A stretch of DNA of 64,000 nucleotides from Planotetraspora mira (GCF_016863275.1 NZ_BOOO01000020.1:186001-250000); one strand, 5' to 3'. Shown: positions 39,552 to 49,072, counted from the first letter of the stretch. A program made the numbers and translations. Notes: generated by a model not told the origin, from the letters alone.

Positions 39552-41702
39552 TCAGGCGGCCGCCGCCTCGGGCGTCACGTAGGCGAACGCGGACGTGGCG
39601 GCGTCGCACAGGCGGACGGTGTCCACGCTCAGGGACCGGAGGGCCTGGTCTGCCACGGCCGTGCGGATGAGGGCCCGCCGCACCTCCGTCCGCGTGTCGC
39701 GCGGATCGGCGTCCAGCTCCGCGAGACGCCGCCCCGCGAGCCGCCCCACCGAAGCGGCGACCACCGCCAGCTCGCAGTCCACGTCACCCGTGAAATCGAA
39801 CGGTTCGCCGGCCTGTACGGCTTGCGCCGTCGTCTCCAGCCGCCGCGCGACCGTCTCGAGCACCTCGGGCACATGGCCGGGATCGCCCGGATCGTCCCGC
39901 AGAACCGAGGTGACGGATATCAGATCGTCCCGCACCCGCTGAGCGGCCTCCACGGCCTCTTGGACGGCGTGGGGCACCGTCCCACCGGGCTCGTGCGCGA
40001 TGTAGTCCAGGGACAGGGCCACCGCGTCCGCGTCCAGCTCGGACTGCTTGATCTTGACCTCGGCCTTCTCCACGGACGGCTTCCCCCGGGCCACCCCCGC
40101 AAGTGTGCGGGCGGCTCCGGCATGGGCCGTCAACATCCGGGCGACCCGGTCGGCGAGCCTGACGGTCTCCCCCCGGGGCCACAGCAGGCGCGTACAGGCC
40201 ACGGCGATCAGCCCGCCGAGGATGGTCAGCAGGATCCGGGACTCCACGACCCCGGTGCCCGCCGGCAGCTGGAAGTCGATGAGCAGCAGCACGCACATGG
40301 TCATGAACGTCGACCAGTAGGCCTGATGGACCGACGCCATGCCGAAGGCGAGCGCCGCTGACACTCCGATCAGCAGTCCGAGCCACCAGTAGCCGGGGTC
40401 GAAATGGAGGATCGCCACTGTGACGAGCCCGCCCACCGTGCTGCCTCCGATACGCGCCCACACCCTGGCACGCGTCTCGCCGTACGTCGGCTGAACCGTC
40501 ACGAGGACGGCGATCACCAGCCAGTGCGGGTGGGGCGGCTTGAACAGCACGATGATCGTGGAGGCGAACGCCGTACCGAGGAGGACCCGGAGCGCGTGCC
40601 TGACCCGGGGATTGTCGAAGGCGAACGACAGGCGGAGCTCCGGAGGTGTCTTGGGCCGTGCCGTGAGGGTGGGGAGCACGTTGCGGGTGGCATGGAGCGC
40701 CCGCGCGGCGCCCCCCGCCTTCGTCAGGGCCTGCCCGATGCGCTCGGCGCAGTGCCCGATCTGCCGCAACAGGACCAGGACCAGCAGTTCCCGTTCCTCG
40801 TGCGGGCGGTCCGCGCGCACCTCGTTCACCCGGGCCTCATAGGCGGGAAGCGGGTCCTCGGTGGTGGCGGGGCCTTCTCCGATGAAGGAGCGCAGGGCCT
40901 GGGCCAGGGAGTGCGTCAGGTCGTCGGCACCGGCCCTCTCCGCGGCGGCCGGGGCCCGCCCCTGGACCGCGACGTACATGCCGTGCAAGGCCACCGCCTC
41001 GTAGAACACCCGCCGGAGCGCCACGGCCACCTTCTCGGCGTCCCGTGATCGGCGTTGCCACCGGTGGCGGACATAGGCCATCAGCGCCTCGACGAGCGAG
41101 TCGCCTGCCTTGCGGCGGAGAACGTCCCATTCGTGGGAGTCGCGCTGCGGATCGGCGGCGGCCTCCACCAGGTCGGCCACCGCCTCGGCCGTCTGGGACA
41201 GCAGCAGGGCCAGCGGGCGGGTCCGCCGCCACGGCCAGGGAAGAGTGAGCAGCGCGCTGGCGAGCAGCCCGCCGAGCAGTTGCAGGCCCGTGTGCGCGAG
41301 GGGGTCGATGGGCAGCGGGTTGGCCGCCGTGAGCAGGAAGGTGAGCGCGGGCGTGATGCCGATGGGCCGCACCAGCACGCCGAGCCCGCCGAGCGCCGAG
41401 GCGGCGGGCACGATCAGCCAGCTCTCACCCGAGATGACGATGCCGAGGACGGTGCCCACCGCGAGCGACACCACCACGCCGAGCATGAACGTCCTGCTCA
41501 CCCGCGCCGGGTCGAGGAGGGCCCTGCTGGCCACCAGCCACGCGCCCAGCCCGACGGTGGCGCCGCCGATCAGGTGCCCGGTGACGATGCCGACGAGCAG
41601 GGGGATCACCAGGGAGGCGGCCCCGGTCAACCCGAAGCCGAGCGCGAGCCGGGGATCCGCGGGCCTCAGCGCTCGGATGGTGTTGGCGAGCAGTAGGCGC
41701 AG
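39552..41702 (-). CDS. FUSC-family membrane transporter, probable CTG start
   Basis: 716 aa if started at CTG 41700-41702, which has GGAGG five bases upstream inside the 18-bp gap after sixA; the nearest conventional start (TTG 41628-41630) lies inside the first hydrophobic segment region and lacks a ribosome site. Two hydrophobic halves (about 25-150 and 355-480) are separated by a soluble helical region, as in YccS/FusC and aromatic-acid exporters (FDNPRVRHALRVLLGTAFA opens the second half). It probably exports aromatic or amphipathic acids. It is the last gene of the microprotein-sixA-FUSC operon. Confidence 0.85.
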   Translation of the reverse strand: MRLLLANTIRALRPADPRLALGFGLTGAASLVIPLLVGIVTGHLIGGATVGLGAWLVASRALLDPARVSRTFMLGVVVSLAVGTVLGIVISGESWLIVPAASALGGLGVLVRPIGITPALTFLLTAANPLPIDPLAHTGLQLLGGLLASALLTLPWPWRRTRPLALLLSQTAEAVADLVEAAADPQRDSHEWDVLRRKAGDSLVEALMAYVRHRWQRRSRDAEKVAVALRRVFYEAVALHGMYVAVQGRAPAAAERAGADDLTHSLAQALRSFIGEGPATTEDPLPAYEARVNEVRADRPHEERELLVLVLLRQIGHCAERIGQALTKAGGAARALHATRNVLPTLTARPKTPPELRLSFAFDNPRVRHALRVLLGTAFASTIIVLFKPPHPHWLVIAVLVTVQPTYGETRARVWARIGGSTVGGLVTVAILHFDPGYWWLGLLIGVSAALAFGMASVHQAYWSTFMTMCVLLLIDFQLPAGTGVVESRILLTILGGLIAVACTRLLWPRGETVRLADRVARMLTAHAGAARTLAGVARGKPSVEKAEVKIKQSELDADAVALSLDYIAHEPGGTVPHAVQEAVEAAQRVRDDLISVTSVLRDDPGDPGHVPEVLETVARRLETTAQAVQAGEPFDFTGDVDCELAVVAASVGRLAGRRLAELDADPRDTRTEVRRALIRTAVADQALRSLSVDTVRLCDAATSAFAYVTPEAAAA

Positions 41703-41720
41703 GTCGTCCTCCTGCCGGAA

Positions 41721-42176
41721 TCAGGGATTGTGCGTGCGGATCAGGCGTCCCGTCCTGGGCACGACCTCCTCCCAGGGCGCCGTGAACTCGATCACGGCGA
41801 AGGCTCCTGGGGGGAATCGATCGTCCTGCGTGCCGGTGAGGCTCAGGACGAGCTCATGGACTCCGGGGTTGTGCCCCACGAGGACGAGGGTGTCCACCTC
41901 CGGGTCCGTACGGCGGAGCAGTTCGAGCAGCTCGTCGGGGTAGGCCTCGTAGATCCCGCCCTCGAACTCGATGGGCGCGTCCAGGCCGAGCAGTTCGGCC
42001 GTGCGGCGGGTGCGGACGGCCGGGGAGGACACGATGAGCCCCGGTTCGAGCGGCCGGATCAGATCGCCCGCTTCCCTGGCGTTGCGCTCCCCGCGCGCCG
42101 TGAGCCCGCGCTCCCGGTCGGCCAGCCCGGCGACGTGCTCGGCCTTGGCGTGTCTCACCACGATGAGCGTCTTCAC
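41721..42176 (-). CDS. sixA: Phosphohistidine phosphatase SixA family
   Basis: 151 aa, GTG start (42174-42176) overlapping the stop of the preceding 51-residue frame by 4 bp. Histidine phosphatase motif VVRHAKAE (Arg8-His9), SSPAVRTRRTAELL and the second catalytic His in LVGHNPGVHEL. SixA removes phosphate from phosphohistidine in two-component or PTS proteins; in actinomycetes the substrate is unsettled. Length is normal. Confidence 0.92.
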   Translation of the reverse strand: MKTLIVVRHAKAEHVAGLADRERGLTARGERNAREAGDLIRPLEPGLIVSSPAVRTRRTAELLGLDAPIEFEGGIYEAYPDELLELLRRTDPEVDTLVLVGHNPGVHELVLSLTGTQDDRFPPGAFAVIEFTAPWEEVVPRTGRLIRTHNP

Positions 42177-42328
42177 CTGACCGCCTTCTCCGACGCGTCC
42201 GGCACGGCCGGGCTCTGAACGGCATCCGGCGTTATCGGGCCCTGGACCGCGTCCGGCGTGATCGGGCCCTCGGCCGCGGCCGGGCTTCCGGCGGATCGCG
42301 GCGTGGTGGCGACGCCCTGGAACGTCAT
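42173..42328 (-). CDS. 51-residue Pro/Ala-rich microprotein
   Basis: ATG 42326-42328 overlaps the stop of the upstream 33-residue gene (ATGA), and its own stop overlaps the sixA GTG (GTGA). The sequence MTFQGVATTPRSAG is followed by two GPITPDAVQ repeats and a degenerate third (SPAVPDASE), reflecting a 27-bp tandem repeat. No membrane segment. Coupled overlaps at both ends argue for translation; the low-complexity composition argues for caution. Confidence 0.5.
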   Translation of the reverse strand: MTFQGVATTPRSAGSPAAAEGPITPDAVQGPITPDAVQSPAVPDASEKAVR

Positions 42329-42426
42329 CCCGCAGCCCATACGGCGAGGCCGACGATCACAGCGAACATCACCAGCATGGCCAGCAGAACCAGTGCCAGA
42401 CCCCGGCCTCCGGAGGGTTCGTCCAT
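42325..42426 (-). CDS. 33-residue single-helix membrane microprotein
   Basis: ATG 42424-42426 to TGA 42325-42327. After a short hydrophilic start (MDEPSGGRG) the chain is one continuous hydrophobic helix (LALVLLAMLVMFAVIVGLAV) ending WAAG. It overlaps the next frame by 4 bp and heads the sixA/FUSC operon, so it may be a small subunit or regulator of the FUSC transporter. The hppA terminator hairpin ends 18 bp upstream, so its promoter must overlap that hairpin or it depends on read-through. Confidence 0.6.
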   Translation of the reverse strand: MDEPSGGRGLALVLLAMLVMFAVIVGLAVWAAG

Positions 42427-42444
42427 AACAGCCCAGTGTATGGA

Positions 42445-42478
42445 GAGAGGGTCCCCCATGGTCATGGGGGACCCTCTC
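42445..42478 (-). terminator. Terminator of hppA, 16-bp inverted repeat
   Basis: GAGAGGGTCCCCCATG and CATGGGGGACCCTCTC are perfect complements separated by two bases; in RNA the loop would open to about eight bases. It starts 25 bp after the hppA stop codon. Confidence 0.85.
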
Positions 42479-42503
42479 GTCAATCGACCTTCGCCGCCGG
42501 AAT

Positions 42504-44843
42504 TCAGCTTCCGACGGTCTCCGGGGCACGCTCCTCGTGGTCGTTGTCGTTGTCGTCCGAGGAGGCGATGCTGACCGACCGCCGCTTGGACACGACGACC
42601 GCGCCCACGACGACCCCCACGGCGAGGACCGTCACGCCGACGCGGATCGCCACGTTGTCGGCGTAGGTGACGACCGCCGGGGCGATCAGGAGGGCGACCA
42701 GGTTCATGACCTTGATCAGCGGGTTGATGGCCGGGCCCGCGGTGTCCTTGAACGGGTCGCCGACGGTGTCGCCGATGATCGTGGCCTCGTGCGCCGGTGA
42801 ACCCTTGCCGCCGTGGTGGCCGTCCTCGACCAGCTTCTTGGCGTTGTCCCAGGCACCACCGGAGTTGGCCAGGAAGACCGCCATCAGGGTGCCCGCCGCG
42901 ATCGCACCGGCCAGGTAGGCGCCCAACGGCGCGTAGCCGAGGGCGAAGCCGACCGCGATCGGCGTCAGGACCGCGAGCAGGCCGGGCGTGGCCAGCTCCC
43001 GCAGCGAGTCACGGGTGCAGATGTCCACCACACGGCCGTAGTCGGGCAATTCGGTGCCGTCCATGATCCCCGGCTTGGTGCGGAACTGCTCGCGCACCTC
43101 GTAGACGACCCGGCCGGCGGCGCGTCCGACCGCGGCGATGGCCAGTCCCGAGAACAGGAACACCACGGCCGCGCCGATGATCAGACCGACGAGGACGTTC
43201 GGCGAGTCGATGGACAGATTGAAGCTCGCGAACGAGCCCAGCGCGTCCTTGACGCCCTGCGACGCCGTCGCCAACTGCCCTTCGACCGCCGTCCGGAACG
43301 AGCCGAACAGCGCCGTCGCGGCGAGCACGGCCGTCGCGATCGCGATGCCCTTGGTGATGGCCTTCGTGGTGTTACCGACGGCGTCCAGAGAGGTGAGCAC
43401 CTGGGCACCCTCCCCTTCCACGTCGCCGGACATCTCCGCGATCCCCTGGGCGTTGTCCGACACCGGGCCGAAGGTGTCCATGGAGACGATGACGCCGACC
43501 GTGGTCAGCAGCCCCGTGCCCGCCAGGGCGACGGCGAACAGCGCTATGGTCACGTTGCCGAAGCCGAGCAGGAACGCGCCGTACACCGCGCCGCCGATCA
43601 GCAGCGCCGAGTAGACGGCGGACTCCAGGCCGACCGAGATGCCGGCCAGGATCACGGTCGCCGGTCCCGTGAGCGAACTCTTGCCGATATCCCTCACCGG
43701 GCGGCGGTTGGTCTCGGTGAAGTAGCCGGTGAGGACCTGAATGGCACTGGCGAGGACGAGGCCGATGAGCACCGCGCCGATCGCGATCAGGCGAGGGTCG
43801 GAGCTGAGCCCCGCGATCGCCGGGCTGACCCCGCTGAGCCCGGAGAAGCTCGACGGCAGGTACACGAACGCGGCCACCGCGACGAGGACGGCGGAGATCC
43901 CGGCCGAGATGAAGAAGCCGCGGTTGATGGCCGACATGCCCGAACGGTCGCCGGAGCGCGGCCGGGTGGTGAAGATGCCGATGATGGCGGTGATGACGCC
44001 GATCATCGGGACGATCAGCGGGAAGACCAGACCCTCGGTGCCGAAGGCCGCCTTGCCGAGGATCAGGCTGGCGACGAGCATGACGGCGTACGACTCGAAC
44101 AGGTCGGCCGCCATACCGGCACAGTCGCCGACGTTGTCGCCCACGTTGTCGGCGATGGTCGCCGCATTGCGCGGGTCGTCCTCGGGAATGCCCTGCTCGA
44201 CCTTGCCGACCAGGTCGGCGCCGACGTCCGCCGCCTTGGTGAAGATGCCGCCGCCGACACGCATGAACATCGCGAGCAGCGCGGCGCCGAAACCGAAGCC
44301 TTCGAGCACGCTCGGAGCGTCACTCTTGTAGATGATCACCACGACGGCCGCACCGAGCAGACCGAGGCCGACGGTGAACATGCCCGCCACACCGCCGGTG
44401 CGGAACGCGATGCGCATCGCGAGCTTCTCACCGGATTCACGGGCCGCCGCCGCCACGCGGACGTTTCCGCGGACCGCCAGCCACATGCCGATGAAGCCCG
44501 TGAGCGCGGAGAACACCGCGCCGATCACGAAGAAGACCGACCGGCCTACGGCCACGCTGGTCGAATCCGCAGGCAACAGGAACAGTAGGAAAGGAATGAG
44601 GACAACGAACACGGCAAGTGTCCGGAACTGCCGTGTGAGATATGCGGCGGCACCTTGCTGTACGGCATGCGCGATGTTCTGCATGCGTTCGGTGCCCTGA
44701 CCTGCGGCGAGCACTTCTCGCACCAGACCGCCGGCGACCGCGAGGGCCAAAAGGGCCACCGCCGCGACAACGACCACGAGTGTGAGATGGGAACCGCTAA
44801 GTGCCACCGCTGTGCCTTCGCCAGCGGCTAGATAGGCAGACAT
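42504..44843 (-). CDS. hppA: Membrane-bound proton-translocating pyrophosphatase, K+-independent type
   Basis: 779 aa from ATG 44841-44843, preceded by AGGAGG. About sixteen membrane helices. Catalytic motifs DVGADLVGKVEQGIPEDD and DNVGDNVGDCAGMAAD bind Mg-pyrophosphate. The sequence GNTTKA carries Lys where K+-dependent enzymes have Ala, which by the accepted rule marks a K+-independent H+ pump. It hydrolyses pyrophosphate and exports protons, recovering energy from biosynthesis. The order hppA, anti-sigma gene, bldG, helicase matches that around SCO3547-SCO3550 of Streptomyces coelicolor as I recall it. Confidence 0.96.
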   Translation of the reverse strand: MSAYLAAGEGTAVALSGSHLTLVVVVAAVALLALAVAGGLVREVLAAGQGTERMQNIAHAVQQGAAAYLTRQFRTLAVFVVLIPFLLFLLPADSTSVAVGRSVFFVIGAVFSALTGFIGMWLAVRGNVRVAAAARESGEKLAMRIAFRTGGVAGMFTVGLGLLGAAVVVIIYKSDAPSVLEGFGFGAALLAMFMRVGGGIFTKAADVGADLVGKVEQGIPEDDPRNAATIADNVGDNVGDCAGMAADLFESYAVMLVASLILGKAAFGTEGLVFPLIVPMIGVITAIIGIFTTRPRSGDRSGMSAINRGFFISAGISAVLVAVAAFVYLPSSFSGLSGVSPAIAGLSSDPRLIAIGAVLIGLVLASAIQVLTGYFTETNRRPVRDIGKSSLTGPATVILAGISVGLESAVYSALLIGGAVYGAFLLGFGNVTIALFAVALAGTGLLTTVGVIVSMDTFGPVSDNAQGIAEMSGDVEGEGAQVLTSLDAVGNTTKAITKGIAIATAVLAATALFGSFRTAVEGQLATASQGVKDALGSFASFNLSIDSPNVLVGLIIGAAVVFLFSGLAIAAVGRAAGRVVYEVREQFRTKPGIMDGTELPDYGRVVDICTRDSLRELATPGLLAVLTPIAVGFALGYAPLGAYLAGAIAAGTLMAVFLANSGGAWDNAKKLVEDGHHGGKGSPAHEATIIGDTVGDPFKDTAGPAINPLIKVMNLVALLIAPAVVTYADNVAIRVGVTVLAVGVVVGAVVVSKRRSVSIASSDDNDNDHEERAPETVGS

Positions 44844-45203
44844 CCGTCCTCCTCGGCCAGACGGGTTGGATTCTGCCCGGAGGGCGCTGCTGACGGTGTA
44901 CCTGCCGGTCCTAGCGGCGCACTTCCGGGTGATTGGCAAGTGCCGCTTCCGGTTGCATCCGCAATACCTTGGCCGGTGCCGGGAGTCTACGCAGCGACGC
45001 CGCGGATATGAAGGCCTCTCGCCTCGGTAATTAGGACCACGTCCAGTAATGGTGCAAGTTTTGCCCCGCCCGATGGTCCTTTTGACCAGGTGAGTCAGGA
45101 TGCGGGCCTCGCGTGTCACTCCTGTTACGGCGGGCCTTAAAGGGGATATTCAAGATGCCCTTAATGTGCTCAGGAATGGCCGTTCGCCACACTGTCACCA
45201 GGG
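44844..45203. other. Upstream region of hppA, no supported gene
   Basis: Spacer of 360 bp with clearly lower GC than its surroundings between about 44930 and 45200. It must contain the hppA promoter on the minus strand. A small hairpin TGGTC-CTTTT-GACCA lies near 45075. Open frames crossing it look random. A small RNA or a leader for the downstream plus-strand frame cannot be excluded. Confidence 0.5.
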
Positions 45204-45422
45204 ATGACGCGGTTCCAATTACCGGCAGGCCGTTTTCCGGCCGGTCTGGTGCGACGCTCGACCGCCGGGGGGCGATCGCTCACGAGCATGCGAGCCGCGG
45301 GATACGCGGCCTCCGAGCCTCAGGGATGTGCCGCCTGGATGGAGCGGCTCGACCGGACGGCCGGAAGCCTCGGCGGCACGGCCGACTTCATGTTCCAGGA
45401 TGTGGAGCGGCCCTTGCAGTGA
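45204..45422 (+). CDS. Possible small protein of unknown function
   Basis: 72 aa from ATG 45204, or 44 aa from ATG 45288 (MRAAGYAASEPQG). The second half has the high G/C third positions of real genes; the first half is weaker. The C-terminus reads WMERLDRTAGSLGGTADFMF. A strong bidirectional hairpin 22 bp downstream supports a plus-strand transcript ending here. No family recognised. Confidence 0.4.
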   Translation: MTRFQLPAGRFPAGLVRRSTAGGRSLTSMRAAGYAASEPQGCAAWMERLDRTAGSLGGTADFMFQDVERPLQ

Positions 45423-45443
45423 TTGACGGAGGCACGCGGAAAA

Positions 45444-45465
45444 CCGCCCCCGCTCCCGGGGGCGG
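45444..45465. terminator. Bidirectional terminator between convergent genes
   Basis: CCGCCCCCG-CTCC-CGGGGGCGG, perfect 9-bp stem and four-base loop, between the possible small plus-strand gene and the minus-strand anti-sigma gene. Confidence 0.75.
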
Positions 45466-45479
45466 ACACCCGCTCCCGG

Positions 45480-45911
45480 TCAGATCGCGGCGATCCCGTC
45501 GACCGACGCGGGCCAGCTCATCCTGATCCGCATGCCCTTGGGACCCGGCACCACTTCGACGTCGTCGGCGAGCCCCGCGATGACCGCGACACCCAACTCC
45601 GCCATCTCATCAGGCATGAAAGCGCCGTCGACGTCCAGGACGTAGGGCTTCGGCTCCTCGCTCGGGGCGGCGTCGGTGACGGTCACCTCGAACCGGCCCG
45701 CGTCATCGCGTAACTCGATGCGGACAGGCTCACCCGGGCAGTGAAGGCGATGCGCCTCCACCGCCCGCGAGCACGCCTCTCCGACCGCGAGGCGGACCTC
45801 GTCCAGGATCGCCTCCGCCACCCCGGTGCGCCGGGCGATGGCCGTCGCGACCAGTCGCGCCGTACGCACGTGGGCCGGCAACGCGCTGAACGTCAACTCG
45901 ACGGTGGCCAT
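45480..45911 (-). CDS. Anti-sigma factor-like ATP-binding protein (HATPase_c_2), BldG partner
   Basis: 143 aa. RsbW/SpoIIAB-type ATPase: N-box region ILDEVRLAVGEACSRAVEAH (about 38-57), then a degenerate G1 region and a C-terminal GPKGMRIRMSW strand. It starts 17 bp after bldG and corresponds in position to the downstream partner of bldG in streptomycetes (SCO3548-like). Such proteins bind sigma factors or BldG depending on BldG phosphorylation. The glycine-poor ATP lid suggests weak or altered nucleotide binding. Confidence 0.88.
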   Translation of the reverse strand: MATVELTFSALPAHVRTARLVATAIARRTGVAEAILDEVRLAVGEACSRAVEAHRLHCPGEPVRIELRDDAGRFEVTVTDAAPSEEPKPYVLDVDGAFMPDEMAELGVAVIAGLADDVEVVPGPKGMRIRMSWPASVDGIAAI

Positions 45912-45927
45912 GTTGGCTCCTCGGCCG

Positions 45928-46278
45928 TCACTTGTCCCGGCCGTGGGCTTCCTTGGCCTCTTCCACCGAGGCGTAGATGCCGAAGACCTTCGTGAGACCG
46001 GTGATCCGGAAGATCTTCAGAATGCGCTCCTGCGTGCAGACGAGTTCGAGTGACCCGTCGTGCGCCCGGACCCGCTTGAGCCCGCCGACCAGCACACCAA
46101 GGCCGGTCGAGTCGAGGAAGTCCACCTTCTCCATGTTCACGAGAAGGTGGAAGTTGCCCTTGTTGACCAGGTCGATCAGCAGCTCACGCAGTCTGGGCGC
46201 GGTGTAGACATCGATCTCACCCTCGACATCGACGATGGTGAGACTGTCCTCGGAATGGTGGTCCAACTTCAGATCCAC
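45928..46278 (-). CDS. bldG: Anti-anti-sigma factor BldG (STAS domain)
   Basis: 116 aa from GTG 46276-46278, with GGAGG four bases upstream; a longer upstream frame lacks support. The STAS domain contains [16 protein letters not shown] and the phosphorylation loop [20 protein letters not shown] with Ser57, the residue phosphorylated in Streptomyces BldG. C-terminal [16 protein letters not shown] is nearly invariant in BldG proteins. It controls developmental and stress sigma factors by binding anti-sigma partners when unphosphorylated. Divergent from the helicase gene, as in streptomycetes. Confidence 0.95.
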   Translation of the reverse strand: MDLKLDHHSEDSLTIVDVEGEIDVYTAPRLRELLIDLVNKGNFHLLVNMEKVDFLDSTGLGVLVGGLKRVRAHDGSLELVCTQERILKIFRITGLTKVFGIYASVEEAKEAHGRDK

Positions 46279-46443
46279 AGATCCTCCAGCGCCGTACTTG
46301 CGTAGGTCTCGATGAGAGTCGTGCATCCTGGTAGCCCCAGAACCATGACCCTGACGCGCGGCATTCAACCACGCTCCGACTCCGTGTCTATACGAAATCA
46401 CGACTCCGGGCGACTCTCCCCGCAGATGGCAAACTGGAAACCA

Positions 46444-49047
46444 GTGACTCCGTTTACTTCTCCCTCGGAACGATCAGGCCCCCTTCTCGGCCGCCTGCTC
46501 GCTGTTCCCGCACGCCAGCGGCGTGTCACCCATGTGGAGCATGTTCCAGCACGTCAGGCGGGTCAAGTCCATTGGCCGGATTGGGCTCCTGAACTGCTCG
46601 TTACGCGCTTGGTGAACCAGGGCGTCCCGGGCCTCTGGCAGCACCAGTTCGAGGCCGCCGAGCATGTTCACCGTGGCCGAAACGTGATCATCGCCACAGG
46701 AACGGCCTCGGGAAAATCCCTGGCCTACCTGGTTCCGGCGGTGACGGAGATCTTCTCCGGCGGCACCGTGCTCTACCTCACCCCGACCAAGGCACTGGCC
46801 GCCGACCAGCTCAGGACCGTCAGGGGATTGCGGCTCGCGCAGGTGCGCGCGGCCACCTTCGACGGCGACACCCCCACCGACGAGCGCCAGTGGGTCCGCC
46901 AGCACGCCAACTATGTCCTGACAAATCCGGATATGTTGCATCGGTCGGTCCTGCCCCGGCACGCGTCGTGGTCGTCCTTCTGGCGACGGCTGCGGTTGGT
47001 CGTGGTGGACGAGTGCCACGGCTATCGGGGCGTCTTCGGCTCCCATGTCGCCCAGATCCTGCGCCGGCTGCGCCGGGTCTCCGCCAAATACGGCTCTCAG
47101 CCCGTGTTCCTGCTGGCCTCGGCCACCGCGAGCGAGCCCGCTCTCGCGGGAATGCGCCTGACAGGCCTTGAGATGGCCGAGGTGACGACGGACGCCTCTC
47201 CTCGGGGTTCGACCACCTTCGCCCTGTGGGAGCCTCCTCTGACCGATCTGCGGGGCGAGGGCGGCGCCCCCGTCCGGCGGACGGCGACCGCAGAAGCGGC
47301 CGACCTGCTGTCGGATCTCGTGATCGAGGACGTCCGCACACTGGCGTTCGTCCGATCTCGGCGCGCCGCCGAAACGGTCGCCCTCGCCGCGAGGCGCAAC
47401 CTGGAGGAGATCGAGACGGGCGAAGGACTCGCCCTGCCGTTCGGCGCCGATCTCGTGGGATCGGCTCCGCCGTACGGCCAGGACCCCGCGGGACCGACGG
47501 TGCGACGGGCCGGGGAGTTCGAGGAGCCGGCCCTGGCGCGCGGTGAGGAACTCGAGGAGCCGGCCCTGCCGTACGGACCGGGCCTGGGGGGACCGGGCCT
47601 GGGGGGACCGGCGGTCGCCGGCGACGGCGGCCCGCATGGGGAGACGCTCACGAGCAGGGAATCCGAGTCCGAGGATGGCGCCCGCATTCTCGACGGCCCA
47701 CCGGCCGGCCGGCTGGCGGACCGGGTCGCGGCCTATCGAGCGGGCTACCTGGCCGACGACAGGCGTGTGCTGGAGAAGGCCCTGCGTTCGGGAGCCCTGG
47801 TCGGCCTGGCGACGACCAACGCGCTGGAACTCGGCGTGGACGTGTCCGGCCTCGACGCCGTCCTCATCGCCGGATGGCCGGGCACCCGCGCCTCCCTCTG
47901 GCAGCAGGCGGGCCGGGCCGGGCGCGCGGGGCAGGACGCGCTGGCCGTGCTGATCGCGCGCGACGATCCTCTGGACACCTATCTGGTCCACCATCCCGAG
48001 GCGTTGTTCGGCCGCCCGGTGGAAGCCATCGTTCTCGATCCGGACAATCCGTACGTGCTGGCGCCCCATCTCTGCGCAGCCGCCTCGGAGATCCCGATCA
48101 CCGACGACGACCTCGAGATCTTCGGCCCGGCCGCCCGGGACGTGCTGGACGATCTGGTCGCCCGCGGGCTGCTGCGCCGACGTACGACGGGATGGTTTTG
48201 GACGAGCCGAAACAGGGCCGCCGACCTTGCGGACATCAGAGGATCGGGCGGGAGCCCGATCCAGGTGGTCGAGTCCGGCACCGGGCGGCTCCTGGGCACG
48301 GTCGACGAGTCGTCGGCGCACACCACCGTCCACACCGGGGCGGTCTACCTGCACCAAGGCGAGACGTTCGTGGTCGAGGAGCTGGAACTCGACGCCGGGG
48401 TCGCCCTGGTCTCCACGGCCGAGCCCGACTATTCGACCTTCGCCAGGGACGTGACGGACATCCGCGTGATGGAGTCGCTGCGGTCTCAGGCTTTCGGTCC
48501 CGGTGAGCTGCATTTCGGCTCTGTGGAGGTCACCCATCAGGTGGTCTCCTACCTCAAGCGCCGCCACCAGACCGGCGAGATGCTCGGTGAGGAGCCTCTC
48601 GACCTACCGGCCCGGACACTGTGCACGCGCGCGGTGTGGTGGACTCTGCCCTCCGCCGCTCTCATCCCGCTGACGGCGGACCCGGACGGCAAACCGGTCG
48701 ATCTGGGCGGCGCGGCCCACGCGGCCGAGCATGCCTCGATCGGCCTCCTCCCGCTGTTCGCCACGTGCGACCGCTGGGACATCGGCGGCGTCTCGACAGA
48801 ACTCCACCCCGACACGGGATTGCTCACCGTCTTCGTCTACGACGGTCATGAGGGTGGTGCGGGGTTCGCCGAACGAGGGTACGCCAAAGCGGCCGAGTGG
48901 CTCTCCGCCACCCGTGAAGCGATCTCCTCCTGCGAGTGCGAGAGAGGCTGCCCGTCCTGCATCCAGTCACCCAAGTGCGGCAACGGCAACGAGCCTCTCG
49001 ACAAGGCCGGCGCCCTCCGCCTTCTCGGCGTGCTGCTGGGCTCCTGA
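46444..49047 (+). CDS. MrfA/Hrq1-like DEAD/DEAH helicase with C-terminal zinc cluster
   Basis: 867 aa from GTG 46444, chosen for GGAAA five bases upstream; ATG 46426 would add six residues. SF2 motifs: TGTASGKS (about 87-94), [13 protein letters not shown] (189-192) in [18 protein letters not shown], and the C-terminal RecA domain with [24 protein letters not shown] and QQAGRAGR. The end has the DUF1998-type four-Cys cluster [18 protein letters not shown]. Bacillus MrfA acts in mitomycin-lesion repair, so a DNA repair role is likely. A Gly/Pro/Glu-rich insertion (about 345-410) with short DNA repeats is unusual. Confidence 0.9.
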   Translation: MTPFTSPSERSGPLLGRLLAVPARQRRVTHVEHVPARQAGQVHWPDWAPELLVTRLVNQGVPGLWQHQFEAAEHVHRGRNVIIATGTASGKSLAYLVPAVTEIFSGGTVLYLTPTKALAADQLRTVRGLRLAQVRAATFDGDTPTDERQWVRQHANYVLTNPDMLHRSVLPRHASWSSFWRRLRLVVVDECHGYRGVFGSHVAQILRRLRRVSAKYGSQPVFLLASATASEPALAGMRLTGLEMAEVTTDASPRGSTTFALWEPPLTDLRGEGGAPVRRTATAEAADLLSDLVIEDVRTLAFVRSRRAAETVALAARRNLEEIETGEGLALPFGADLVGSAPPYGQDPAGPTVRRAGEFEEPALARGEELEEPALPYGPGLGGPGLGGPAVAGDGGPHGETLTSRESESEDGARILDGPPAGRLADRVAAYRAGYLADDRRVLEKALRSGALVGLATTNALELGVDVSGLDAVLIAGWPGTRASLWQQAGRAGRAGQDALAVLIARDDPLDTYLVHHPEALFGRPVEAIVLDPDNPYVLAPHLCAAASEIPITDDDLEIFGPAARDVLDDLVARGLLRRRTTGWFWTSRNRAADLADIRGSGGSPIQVVESGTGRLLGTVDESSAHTTVHTGAVYLHQGETFVVEELELDAGVALVSTAEPDYSTFARDVTDIRVMESLRSQAFGPGELHFGSVEVTHQVVSYLKRRHQTGEMLGEEPLDLPARTLCTRAVWWTLPSAALIPLTADPDGKPVDLGGAAHAAEHASIGLLPLFATCDRWDIGGVSTELHPDTGLLTVFVYDGHEGGAGFAERGYAKAAEWLSATREAISSCECERGCPSCIQSPKCGNGNEPLDKAGALRLLGVLLGS

Positions 49048-49072
49048 TCGGCTCACCGGCCCCCCACGCCGC

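Noticed and set aside
44844-45119. 92-residue N-terminal extension of hppA
   Set aside because: Arg-rich and without pyrophosphatase similarity; ATG 44843 has AGGAGG in front and gives the normal family length.
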